The notes below the pieces were generated by a model. The model had not been told where the DNA came from. It did not search any database and was given only the letters and a program-made list of their open reading frames with translations. Positions 22,193 to 35,300 of a stretch of 64,000 nucleotides of DNA are shown in pieces. The stretch spans positions 1 to 64,000 of the forward strand of contig JAPYMA010000520.1 in NCBI GenBank assembly GCA_035041965.1. Direction: 5' to 3'. Origin of the DNA: Anisakis pegreffii. Taxonomy: Eukaryota > Nematoda > Chromadorea > Rhabditida > Anisakidae. The translations under genes were made by a program, and so were the position numbers. The stretch's first letter is position 1; the number at the start of each line of letters is the position of its first letter.

Positions 22193-25100
22193 ACGAAATG
22201 TTGCTTGTGCCAAATATTGGTAATCATTTGTTAATGATTGTTTTAGTGAGTTAAACTAATCGAAGACTTTCAAATGAATTGTTTTTTGGTGCGCTTGAAA
22301 GGCACAGCATGCTCGTTGCTGCTAGTTTCGGACATTCATGATTGTTGACTCGTTTAGTTGAATAAATTCATTAATTGAAAGACGTATTATTAATGTGCGA
22401 GCTACATCACCAAAAAGTGTTGTCAAGAGGTGACGAAGAAAAAACATCGCTCCTACTATTCTTTTCTGCATAAAATTCAAAAATGATTTTGAAATTTCAA
22501 AGTGAATGTATATGTTGAATCAGCGATGCTTTTGGATCTATTCGGTAGAGCTGCTGAGGACTGGTTAGCTCATGCTTTCATTCATCCTTGTGCCTAAAGT
22601 GGTCATTAGGTTCTATGTAACGTTTGATGGGGAGTGTGCGTTTCAATGGAGAGGACGACAGAGTGCTATGCGCCAGTTGAGTACTAACCGCTTAGCTGCT
22701 GTGGCAATCCTACTTGTCGATTACTCAAATGCAGCCATTCGTGTCAACTGGGAACGAATTGCGGTGGATTTTAAACGTCTTTAACAGGCTTTTTAAGGTT
22801 GAAGTTTGTGTTCGGCAGACCGAGTTACTGTGAATTTATTGACCAGCACTAAACTCATGCATGTGACAGTAAAAAGAGAGAGTATATCATGTTTCATTGC
22901 CGTATTCAATTTCCTCAGAAACGTTTTCGTTGAATCTGTCCAATGAATAGCCATGGCATTCGTTCCTTATTGATTTATCCACGCTGTCTCATCTTAAATT
23001 GTTCATTACTTACAAAACCTCAAAAGTTTCATGCTCATTCTCGACTTTACTATCAAAATCATTATTTTTGTTAAGGAGTGATCCAACTGTATGATGGAAA
23101 TTACTTTTTCCAAAGCCTAAGCATACTCCTGATTTGACTTCAAATTACATCTTTAAACATGGGACAAAGTGGTAATCTAATAAGCACATGCGCGCAGTGG
23201 AGCCCGTTATCAGCAAAAGTGCCTATTCCATGGTCATTTCACGAATTCACCATTAGAATAAATTATGAACATGATTTTGCTCTGGTCATCGTGCTTGAAT
23301 GATAACACCTTCTTGGATGCTGTCCGCAGATGAAATTTGAGCCTCAAAGGTTCAAGTGTAAGATGAGCACCGAATAAATTTGTAATGTTATTCGTGATTT
23401 GACACGTTTATTGAAATATTTACGCATACGTATTAACGGTTGTTTATGTTCAAAGGTGATATATAACATAGATGTTATCTCGATGTTGCGCTCACATCCC
23501 CATATCTGATATTGCATCATTCATCACTCTCGGTTATATGATTTTGGAATGCATTAAGGTCATTGCCTGTTATTATTATTATTGGTTGGTATGTTCGTTT
23601 GTCAAAGTCATTATATTTGGTAGTTATGACTGTCGTAAATTTTGATGGTTTTATCCATTTCTTGACGGATCACCTTTAAACAGGAAACAGCTCAAGTGAT
23701 CTGAAAATTGTTCACGAGAAAATAGTAATTTTTTTAAAGTTTACGATGAGTTGGTGATTTGATTATGCTTGCTTTAATCCGCATCTTGAGGATCGAGCTC
23801 TGATTATTTGCAAAAATTATTTCCAACTGAAACTTGTTACAATTAGATGAAACAGCAAATATCTACTAACTTCAATCCATTTGTGGAATACATTCCAATT
23901 TTAACATTACCATTCAATTAACAATGCGTTCCGTTGTTTGGGCTCTTTATCAATAATAAAAATATTTTTTTTGTACGGTCCAGTATAAGTAAACTCGCTC
24001 CCGTCTAAATTCCCTTGGAAAAGTGAATGTCAGAGTTTTGTTTAATTGTTCAAGAAGGTTCGAGTGTTCACTGTCGACTTTCACTAATACTGAATTAAAA
24101 AGTGTTCTGAATAGAGTTGTTTGTTTCTTGTAATCAACCTGACAACTGCTATTCTCTCAGTTCTGTTGTGTTGGAAGTTGGAAATTGGCGATTTTAGTTC
24201 GAAAAATTGAACGCAGCGAATGTGAAGCAAAAACAGCTTGAATAATCATGTTCCACGGCTATTTCAGTGATTCTTTGTACCAGTCGTGATTTATCGAGCG
24301 CAACAAAGGTGAACCTATAAAAAGACTCGAGCACACTTGATACTACAAGTCGGCATGGAAACTGTGCTGTCATTAAAATTTTTACCTCTTTCCGACGAAA
24401 GTGAAAAAAATAACAAATTAGTGTCTTGGCGACATTCGAAAGTGCCTGTTAAAATCATGACATCTCAGTCATCCATCCAACATCGTTCCTGTCAACTCAT
24501 TGTCGATAGTTGGATTTTTTCCTATTCGTGAATTGTCAAAAAATCTTACGCTCAATGCATATCGAGTAGTGTCTTTATTAAGTGGATGAGTGCTCCGTTT
24601 GCTTACGAATCCATTGCGTTGTCGGGTCGAAGATGATTCTCAATGCGTAGCGAAGTTTGTATAGTTAATATTTTTTCCTTTCGAGTGCAATAATAAGTTC
24701 ACACGTCGAAATTCTTAGCTATGATCTTTTGGTTATGATAAATAAAATTTTCAAAAGAATAAGCATCAGATTTTTTATATGTTGGGATGTGCGCATTTCG
24801 CACAATAGAGTCATTTCCGCATTCATGTGCACATGAGTGTGTCATCTGCGAGCTGTAGTGTTATTTATTTAGTGATTGTTCAATGTTCATTGATTCTGTC
24901 GTAAGATTTTGTAACAACACACTTCACAACTAATTCAAATCGTTTGATTTGGAATGCTTTTGCTTTAAATGAGTTTAGAAATGTTGTGGAAAAAACGATG
25001 AATGATTCATTTTTGTCAGCTTTGTTCCATTTCAGTTGCATCTTTGAGCTCTTTTCAAACAGCCGTTTTCATTTATTTTCTTCTGAAATTATCTTATCAC

Positions 25101-25836
25101 ATCCACTGATAACGTTCATCGGCCAACTGACTGATGTTACTGTTCAGTCATTTATCACTTCAACGTATGTGATTTCTGTCGATCCGTATTATGCACGCAA
25201 GTTTCGTGTATCTCGTGAGACGAACACGAATCACTTCAAGTGACGTTTACCGGTCAACCGAGACTGGAAGTAGCTTATCAACTTTTCAATTGTTCATTCG
25301 GCACGATAGGAATTCAACATTAAAAATGTTGTGGTAATGCCGTTGAATGTAACTGTAAATAATATCAGTCAGCAATATCATTAAATGGAATTGATTATTG
25401 TTCGGTTTGAGGTCATTCACATCGTTGTTTTATCGATTCAGTTATGTATTCGGTGTTATTCATTGAGTGTTCATCAAAACAACACACATTAGACGTTGAA
25501 ATTGTTCTGTTTGTGGCACTTTGTTGAATTTTATATATTTGTGTGATGATTGTTCGTATTGATTTTAGATGGTGGATGTTTTGGTGCGTTTTTATTTGTG
25601 TTACAATTGAGAGTTTTTATGGATAATGTCGGATTTTTTGTTGTGCGCGTAATGCAGAACATTCATATTTGCAGGTGGATTGCGGCAGAGGAAAACCACT
25701 GAAATTTAGTGTTTGAAATTCGTTTTGTAAAGGATTAACGATGCCAGTAGTGCGCTTGTAATTGAGAATGAGGCACAGTAATGCTCAACGTTTTTATGTA
25801 ACAAACTTTCTTTTTTTGGTTCAATAATTATTTCGG

Positions 25837-25972
25837 TACATTTATTACATGAGTTATTAATGATAGTAGGCATATTTATTACATGAGTTGATAATGATTA
25901 TAGGTATATTTATTACGTGAGTTAATAATGATAATAGATATATTAATCACATGAGTGAATAATGATAATAGG
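25837..25972. repeat. 34-bp minisatellite, 4 copies
   Basis: Four consecutive 34-base units start at 25837, 25871, 25905 and 25939. Each has the form tatatttattacatgagt followed by taataatgataatagg, with a few substitutions per unit. The units stop cleanly at 25972. Confidence 0.92.
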
Positions 25973-26737
25973 TATATGAAAAGCGTGCAACTTCGATAAG
26001 CGTATAATTGGTAACTGAAAGCGATTCCGTGAAAACGGGTACCATTGAAAGTGAAAAGATGACTGAGCAAGTGTTTATGTTTATTTACGAGTAGATGGAT
26101 TACATTGGGGATTTCATTGATAGATTTAGTAAATAACGACTTCATTGTGATAAAATTCGTTTTAGCATGTACTTCATTCATATAACATTTCGCATAAATT
26201 TTGCGCGTTTTTTGAAAACTTTTGCCATTTGTGTTTGAAATTTGTTTCACTTTTCATTGTTCAATTTAGTTTTGCTTCAGTTGTTTTAAAATTTAGAAAT
26301 TTGAATTGTTTGTTGCATTTTACGATCATCTTTTGAACGTTAATCGTATATGTGCCATCGTGATCATTATCGGAAACGATATTTTAAGTTTGTTGATAGG
26401 AAGAATTGAGAGAATTGGTGAAATCGTTCGTTCTTAAGAGAAATATTGCAAATTTTTTATTTTTGAAAAAAAAAAACGAAAGATTTAGAGGAAATTTCAA
26501 AAAGATTTTCTCTAAATTGAACATATGGGAATTAAGATATCAGCTGTCTTGTGCGTAAGCTAGTTTTTTGAAAGTATTCGATAAGTTTCACGTAATTTTT
26601 GATCAATCATGAATCTGATTGTGATGATTTCTATTTTATTATTAACTACCTCGTTGCCTGATCTATTTGATGTTGCTAAGATTTTGTTACATATGGTACA
26701 TAAACGTAAAGGGAAGAATTATTGATGATATGTTCCA

Positions 26738-26740
<3 letters not shown>

Positions 26741-26800
<60 letters not shown>
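26741..26800. repeat. (TA)30 microsatellite
   Basis: Thirty uninterrupted TA dinucleotides. The open frame across them encodes only alternating Ile-Tyr and is not a gene. Confidence 0.97.
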
Positions 26801-26803
<3 letters not shown>

Positions 26804-29303
26804 GTTTCAAAGTTAATTCACTTGAAATAGTTTGTTATGAAATGCTATTCGACGAAAAGAAAACGTTAAGTTTGGCTATGTTCAGAGTGAATCAAAATCG
26901 AAAATGTTTATTGTTCATGAAGCAATTGACAAATTTACGAGATTGCGCCAGTTTGCTATTACTTAAGGTGTATTAAGTTGAAGTGGATCATCGACGTTGA
27001 ATGATGTCGTTCATGCACACTTTTGTATATGGCGATTGCAATAATTTGAGTTGACTTTTTGTTTTAATTACTTCCGAACTTCGAAAACAACCCACAGAAC
27101 TGATTCCATACCAATTTCGTTGTGCTGAATGACTGAAGTTGTGAATTCTTCTGATTTATGAAGTCAGCTTTGCTAAAGTTAATGTGGTGCAGTGAGAATC
27201 TTTTAAATTTGTTGAAATGCGTTCAGCTGTCTCAGAATAGACATTCACTCGTGTGAATGTTTTTTGCTGAGGAGAATTCGATAGGTCGAGAGAAAATCTT
27301 TTGTAAAAAACATCGCGAAGTTTGCAGAATAACGAATCTGTCAGTAAAATGAAATCGATCAAATGAAATGACTGTCAAAAGTGATTAAAAAATTTTTGTT
27401 GACTGAGAAAAGATGTTGAAAAGATGTTTGAATGGATGCATCTTAAATGCATGCGTATAAGATTAAGAAGTTCTTTCTCAATGACGGACGTGGGGTGTGT
27501 GAATAATTTTGTATGTTGTAGGATGTACTTGTGTTTTATAGTTGTTTAGTTTGGGAGGGGATTCACTTAGATATTGATGTACGTAGATGTGAAGAGTGAA
27601 GATTGGATGCGAGGGAATGCAATGGTTGAATAGCTGCTGCATTTCGGTGTGATGTGGTATTGCTGTGCGGTACCAGTAGCCGTAGTTTTCTTGTTGCTAT
27701 CCTTGATACATTTCACATTCACTAAACAAATGCTGAGGAATCAATACTGTGCAGTATTGTCGTCGTGATGAAACGAAGTCGGTTCGTTTTTTGAACTTTT
27801 CTGAATGACAAATTCGACATTTCTTCGAAAATTGTCTGAAATGAAATGAACTGTCCACTTTGTTTTGTATTTGAATGATTGAACCGTGCTACCCCCATCA
27901 TTTGCCAGTTGGCTTCTTTAATGTGAAATCTGGTTGATTGGGATTTAGTTTCTGAAATTTGAATTGTTTCCTCCTGGTTGTTGATGCTCATGAATGCTTT
28001 TTTTTCTTTTCTGGGAAGTGAGGTCATACGAAACAATGTGCTTTGTTAGCATAAATAGGGTCTTCAATCGGCATTCATCGAGGTGGAACTGATTAATGAG
28101 CAAATATAAGGGTTCGGAGTACCAATTGCTTGGTGTTCTACCAAAACTGAGTGTTTGCATTGAGTAAAATCGATGCAGTTCATGTTAAAACACTCAAAAT
28201 ACATTCGTATAACTGTGCATTATTCAAGTAAAAACTCTCTTCACCGCAATCCTCGGATGAATCACATCCATTGAGAGCATGACATTTGCTTGTGTGTCAG
28301 GAAATGCTAGCTCTTTTTTTCTCCATCGTTAGATCCTTACTGCTTTTTGCTCTTTCGTGACTATTCGCTATTAAATACTTTTTTGTGCGTTAGCAGCAAA
28401 ACCTTTCTCATTATTTCTTGTCAGCTAAGCCTGGTGTATTTTGATTATTCCGTTGAATTGTGATTATTGTAAGCGTTGGAAGGTGGAGGATATTTGAGTC
28501 GATTGCTCTGATCATTTCTAGGTAAAATCGAACATAAATTATTTTCTTAGAATACGCTGATCGTGAGTCGTATTTCAATTCAATACGTTCATGTGGATTG
28601 CTGTTATAAAAGTTATCGTAATATACATTTGTGACGTGAATTGTATCCGTTTTTTGTTGTTGTTTCATTTGATTATTTATTTTATGTTTCCAACTCCTAG
28701 AATAACAATTCATTTTCGACACTAAAGTGGTCGTTTGTACGCAACGCGATGCTCGTTCCTATCGCTATTCTCTTTTTTATTTCGTTTTTTACATTTTCAT
28801 ATAATTCATAATTTGGCATGTGAATGAATTATTAATGTATTTGTGCGATGCAGTCGTAATTGAATGAATGTTTCCCGTGAATATTTCATCCATTGGTCAC
28901 ATTCTCCGTTCGTTCGTCATATGCCTCATTGAGGGCATTTACCTATACTGTTGGTTTTCCACTAAAAAAAATGGATCAATGAATAAATGCATACTGCACA
29001 TACAAACACACTCGATTCATTCTCTCCGAATTCATTTTTTAGGCGATCATACACACACCACTGTGATACACATATGAGCATTAGTTGAAGATTAATTGAG
29101 GTGAAGTGGTGCCAAGCTAATACAAAATGTGACCAATGGATGGAGTAATTCATGCTGACTAATACGAAATGTTGTCAACGTTTCAGGAAGAGCACGCGTT
29201 TTTCCATCATTGCAGCAGACACAACAATCGATTCATTTGGACAACGTTCGCAATTGAATGCCATACGGCCGCAAATCATCATCCACTTTCATTATCGACC
29301 CGC

Positions 29304-32300
29304 ATGGACCTTCTTCCAGAAATTACACCTATCAATTGCTACAATGTTGAAAGGGTTAGTTGAATTTCACAACAAATGCTCATTTTGTTTTTCACAACTT
29401 TTCATGCATTCTGTTCGTTCGCAACTGTTGTTTATCAGTAGTGCCATTCCACGATCATCAGTTCGTAAAGTATGCTTGTTGAAGTGATGATATATTTTTT
29501 AAATTCATGACATTTGACTGCTTGTAAATAGAAGAAACGTTTTGTTAAAACTGAAAAGTATTTTAACGCAATCGTTATCGCTGTCTTATGTCAGTGCTTT
29601 TGAAGTAATTACTTATTGATCACTCCATATTACTCATAATCCCGTTACTCGAGCAAGCCATGCTGTTCCACATGTTTGTTCTCCAGCTCAAAATGATTTT
29701 CTTTTGAAATAATTCAGTTATTTGTTCATAGCGCAATAAGTTCATTTCATGCTATGATAGTGCCTCGTTTGCATTTTAATTTACCACATTAGTTATCATT
29801 TGTGAGTGTAGAGGAGCATTGCTTAGCATATATGAGCATCAATATAGAGCAGTTTTTTCCCAGCCTTCATCGAGCGACATCCCCTCTGGGCACAAACCTT
29901 TTCTATCAACGCTTCTGTCGAATGAGTTATTGAATTTGCTACAGCGTTCTGTTATGGGGTTTAAAACGAGACTTAATCTCGCTGTATGCCAGTTGTTGTT
30001 CAATGCTATCACCAACGAAGACATTGTGGAACCGTCAAACGTTTGCCGAATGGTTGTGCTCTTTAAGGAATCAGTTAGTTCTTCAGCGCGCAATTTGCAA
30101 AACTGATATGATTTGATCGAAACCGAATGGTGTACCAGTATCATTAATGATATGTCAAAATATGGCTTAGTTTTCATCTAATTAACAATTCATATAAATT
30201 TGGAGTATTCCAAAGAAGCACCGCTTATCCTCTTATCCTGTGTCTTTCAACACGAAGGGGTGATAGCGCCAATATTGCGAAGAATTGATATAGAGGATAA
30301 AATGTTGTTTGTTCTGAATGCGTAATAGTCGAATGGAAGCAAGAACGTTAGAAACATGTTGAATCGTTTAAGGATTATTCTATGAACAGACATTAACTAC
30401 CACTAGGAGTGTTCTGGATTATGATGGAGGAAGATGTTCGTATACAATGGCGATATGTGTTTATTTATTGATGAAGGACCATAATCATTTGCATTTTGTA
30501 TGAGTTTATTGACAAATGTCACTCATTGTGATAGTTTAATTGCTATATGCTAGTTGTTAACAACCATTAAAACAGCAGCAGTAATGATTATAATTTTCAA
30601 GTTATCATCGAAAGATTGTAAATCGCATATGAATAAAATGGTCAAATTTGAAATCAACACAAGCAATCACTAGTTCATTCTTAATTTTTCAAGACACGAA
30701 ACTTTCATTGCCATGTCTTACTTTCTCTTTCTGTCCTGATTTTAGCATCGCTATGATAGGTCGTATAGGTACACCAAGGTATGTGTTATCATTTGAGTGC
30801 GATTGAGTGCAATGAATGCATTTATTTAAGAAAAAATTTGAAATTTTGCAAAGAAATTTAAAGACTTACCATATCAATTACAGCTATGTAAACTTTTGTG
30901 TAAATGCATTAAAACTTGTATGTATGTGAGCATGGTTTTTAGAAGTATTAATTAATGTGAGGATAAGTTGGTGAAGAAGAAGAAAAATGAAAGCGATTTG
31001 TTGAATTGAAAGCTGAAGTGCGATTGAGTAAACAAATTTGTGATTGTTTGAACTGTTTAAGATGAATTTTTTGTTTCCCAAGGTTGTTGTGGTTCGAGAA
31101 ATGTCTTCCGATTAACCCAAATTTTTTTCTTGGTGTATCCTTCTCTTCTGTTTTTTTCTGAATTCTAGAATGAAAAAATATTTTTGAAGTTTTCACGTTT
31201 ATGATATTTGAATTCCGATTGGAATTGGTGCGGGGTTAATCGATCAGTGTTGTGCCTACGAATAAGAATCTGTTGCAGCAGGAGATAATAAGTAATTTGT
31301 TAAGTATAATAAGTAATTTTTATGCATTAGAACAAAGTACACAATGATTGTACTAGGCAATAAGGCCTTATTATTTGAGGGGAATCAATAGGAGATAGCA
31401 AGTATTGATCGTGTTTATGCGAATGTGTAAATTGAGATGACTTTATCGGTTTGTGTCGCGTTTTAAGGGATGTTCCACTGAGGGAGTTAGTTGACTTGTT
31501 GAGTGCGTTAACTCTCATTTTCATGCTCATTTCTTTTCAAGTAAGTAATGCAGTAACTCATCACAAGACCATAGTGAGGCAACACCACATCTGAAATAGT
31601 TATTCATAGAAGCGATTCTATCATGATTTGAGCATCACATGTTCACAGTTCTACTTTCGTTTTGATTTGAAAATTATGGCAGAGTTGATCATAGAGTCGG
31701 TATGATTTTTATTCATTTCTTTCATCATATCGTTTCCCCAACAGATTCGAAATTTCCTGATTCTAATTGTAAGATGAACATAAAATTTGGTTTTTCTATT
31801 AACATCAGATGAATTTAACTTCAAAAGAATTTATAGCATTAACACTGTCATCAACGAAGAGAGAATCGTTTTGAGTTCGGAGGAATTCAAAACAAAACGA
31901 TTTGATTTAATTGATTGTGATATATTCGAGTTGCGCTTTTTTCATTTGATGAATTCATTCATTTTGCAGTTATTTCTGTTCTTTAAACAAAGAATTGACG
32001 CAGAGGCGTGTTCTGCGTTTTCCACATGAAATTCAAGAGTGAACGGTTCGCGGTTTCAACCGGAAATATTTATGAACTAACCGATTCTTAATAAATTCGA
32101 TGGATTGCGTGTTACCTGATTTCTTTAATTCATTACATACTTCACCTTCACGCATCCAGTTTTTTCTCCTTTTGAAATTTTAGTGTCGATTTTAGCATTA
32201 ATTCACATTTCTAAAATTCCAGTAGATGTTTGAGTTTGATATAGAGATATCTTGGATGGAGTTTATATATTCAGCCTATTATTTAAACATTTCAGTTGAG

Positions 32301-35300
32301 TGCGACGCGACTTCTTCAGTAATTCAGTTTATTTTATGCAAGCGATTCGATCGCATTTCGTATTCTACGACATGCGTTGTTTACTTTAGTCGTTGTTTAT
32401 TTAAAATTGCATCGAATTACCTCGTTATTATTGAACTTTGACTAATCTCAGCCAATCCTCCATTCAGTCTCTGAATTTTTGCCTTCTCGGATTAACGAGC
32501 GATTTCCAGTTGATAGGTTTCGAATTTATTCATTCGTACTTTGTTAGTTCGCTTTTATAATTCACTGTGAGAATGAAGAAGTTTTTGAGATAATGTTTTC
32601 AGTGGGTATAATGTGAAACGATTACATAGCTAGTTCAGCGAAAAGCATTTGATATGGTCGGTCGGAAGTGTTTTATTCACTCTCTGAAATATAATTAGTC
32701 ATAAAATTTAGTGAATGCAATTCATCACATTCATATGCAACTTTTATTAATGGGTGACACTCGCGCCAGTGATGCGATATTCGTTGAAATGTAATATTCT
32801 CCAAATCGTGTTAGTTTCTAAAGACACGTAGCTCCCTAAGAGAATGCCCATTTCCGAAACGTGTGCATCAATGGCAAGTTTAATGAGTCATCATTATTAG
32901 TCACTGTAGAAGAATGGAATATTACGAAGCGTTATTCCGTAAGTAATTACGAAAATCTTGACAGTAATCTGTTCTCGTGAGACGTTCACATCTGGTGATT
33001 CTTTTCGAGATAGTTGTGTACTATTGCGTAAAGTCATATTTGTAAACAGTGCACCTTTTACACCTTAGTGTTAGATTTCGTTCAACTCCCGGAAGAGATC
33101 GCTTCTCGATTCCAACTCCGATTGCTAATAAATCCAAAATGCATACTTCCTAAACACTTGTACGTCGCTTTTTTGTGCTCATTTTTTCAGTCTCAAAACC
33201 GAACGTCTCCGTTATGTGATAATCAGACGTGAAAAGAGGTTCACGTTCCGCGTATTTTGCACTATTTATCATCAGCATCCATTTCTGACTGTATTGAACA
33301 TTATATATGTTATATGCGAAAAACAAGTTTGAAAGGCGTTACATAATCTTACGCAAAATATGAAAGCATTCCAGTTACAAAAGCATTCCAATAGTCGCGT
33401 TGTCGCAATTATCAAAAGTCGAAAATAGAATTGAAAATTTTGATTTATTCTTATTTTCGTAATGTTACTATGTGCATTTATGGTATATTTGTGCGTATTT
33501 CGTGATGCACTCGCATGCCGCTATTCGATGTTGTATTGCTGTAGTATTACGGATGCTGAGCAGTGAGAACATGACAGCTTTTCATCTGAAATTCATTTAA
33601 TTACTTTCAAAACTACTTATTTATCATTCAAAGCAAGAAACTTAGTGTTTTCACTGCATTTTTTTTGCTTATCGTGCACGCATTACAATAATTGCTCGTA
33701 GTAAGTAAGCTTATCAATTATGATCGTTTCAAGTGGGGAAAATTCATCAAGGAATGGTTTGTAAAGAAATCTGTCGGTTATCATTCCGCGTGTTACATCG
33801 ACGTCGATCACGCATATTACGTGTATGTTCTTGGTTTATTCTCTTAATCTTTTAAATATCTTTTTTTTCCTGAAGCGTTTATTACGAATCGTATTGCTTT
33901 CATTTCTGCTGAATTCTTTACCTGCAATAACGAAATAAGGAAAAAGCAATTCTTCAGCACGCCTTTCGGGACTAATATCGTCCAACAAACATTTGTGATT
34001 CCATTGTTTGTGAAACCGAAGGGTGAGCTTTATTGCTGCTGTTGCATCGCATTTAGAATGTTTGTTATCAGAATGTTTGCAATATCTTCACTTTCATATT
34101 TTATGCGAGATCACTATTTTTTTAAAAGAAGTTAGCTGAAGTTAAGTGGTGCCAGCGTTAGTTAGCGAGCAGTGTAGTTGCATGTTAAAACTCTGCGAAT
34201 TGCACAATCTTTGGCTTTTCATAAGCAATTTGAAAGGTGCACTAGTTTATTATAATAACAATGCAATATGTCATAATGTGTCGCGTCGAGTTGGTGTCCA
34301 ATCAAGATTCTCCTTCAAAAAATTGTTTTTCGTGAGTTAAATGTAAGATAAGACAGCTTTTGTTTGCGCAAACATAAAGTGTTGCGGAAATTTTTGTTGC
34401 GCATCGTATTACAACGCAAATCGTTTTACATCGAATGTTATCGACAAGTATTTTGTCGCGTAATGATTACTTTAGAATGAGATTCATACTAAGTGAATGA
34501 TTCGTTGTGTTTTGACGGAAGAATGTGAAAATGGATAAGAATGTTTTAATCCGTAATACAAATGAATCGCATTTATCTCGTTGTTCAGTCTTCTTCTCAT
34601 TGTTCTCAAATATTCTCACTTTTCTAAAACATTCAGTAATTTTTTCTCACTGCATTCCTTGTTTTTTTTTCTTTCTGCAAACAATCACATTCATATTCGT
34701 GGGTTTGCTGAATCATACACTCGGTATCGTTAATCAATAGTCGAGCAATTTCGTGCAAAATAAACTAGCAAAAATGATTTACTTACAATTAGTATGCACG
34801 AACAAATAATACGTTATGTAAATACAATGAAACTTAACGAAAAGTTTCCTCGATGTGTAGGCAAAAAAATGTGAGGAAATTCGTTGTAAGTTACCGCGTT
34901 GTGACGATGTCAATGAGACGTTTTTCAGGAATTGGCAAATTTGAAGAGTATTACTTCGTTAAAGAGTGACAGTCGTAAGATATAGTAATGAGAACTTATT
35001 CCTGTCTAATTGCACTTGGAAAAATACTCAATTGACAAAGAAGTGATAGTGGAATATTGAGAAATTTTTGAGGGTTAAAAAGGGAAAAATATGTTTTGAG
35101 GGATGATCAATTCAGTATTTTAGTTTTCTCTTGTTGATTGCGCCAAACAGGTCGACGTTCATGACACTTGAGTGTGATTAAAGAAAACTCGTGATTGATC
35201 GAAGTTTATGTCTTGCCATGAACATTTAAATTGTGCAAATTATGTGTGAAAACGCAATCATCATCAAAGTGATTGATATGACTCATTGAAGTCGTTGAAT

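Larger units (their letters stand above)
21940..29303. other. large intergenic or upstream region, no recognised gene
   Basis: The plus strand is T-rich, as in plus-strand introns, so part of this may be the 5' transcribed region of ptrn-1. It holds a poly(A) signal (22187), a 34-bp tandem repeat (25837-25972) and a TA microsatellite (26741-26800). Open frames at 22572-22784 and 24944-25243 have reasonable composition, but I could not link them to splice sites, neighbours or known families. I do not call them genes. Confidence 0.45.

Noticed and set aside
25837..25972. Regular repeats as a CRISPR array
   Set aside because: The 34-bp units are contiguous without spacers, and the genome is eukaryotic.
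26722..26976. 84-aa frame with an Ile-Tyr repeat
   Set aside because: It is produced by the (TA)30 microsatellite.
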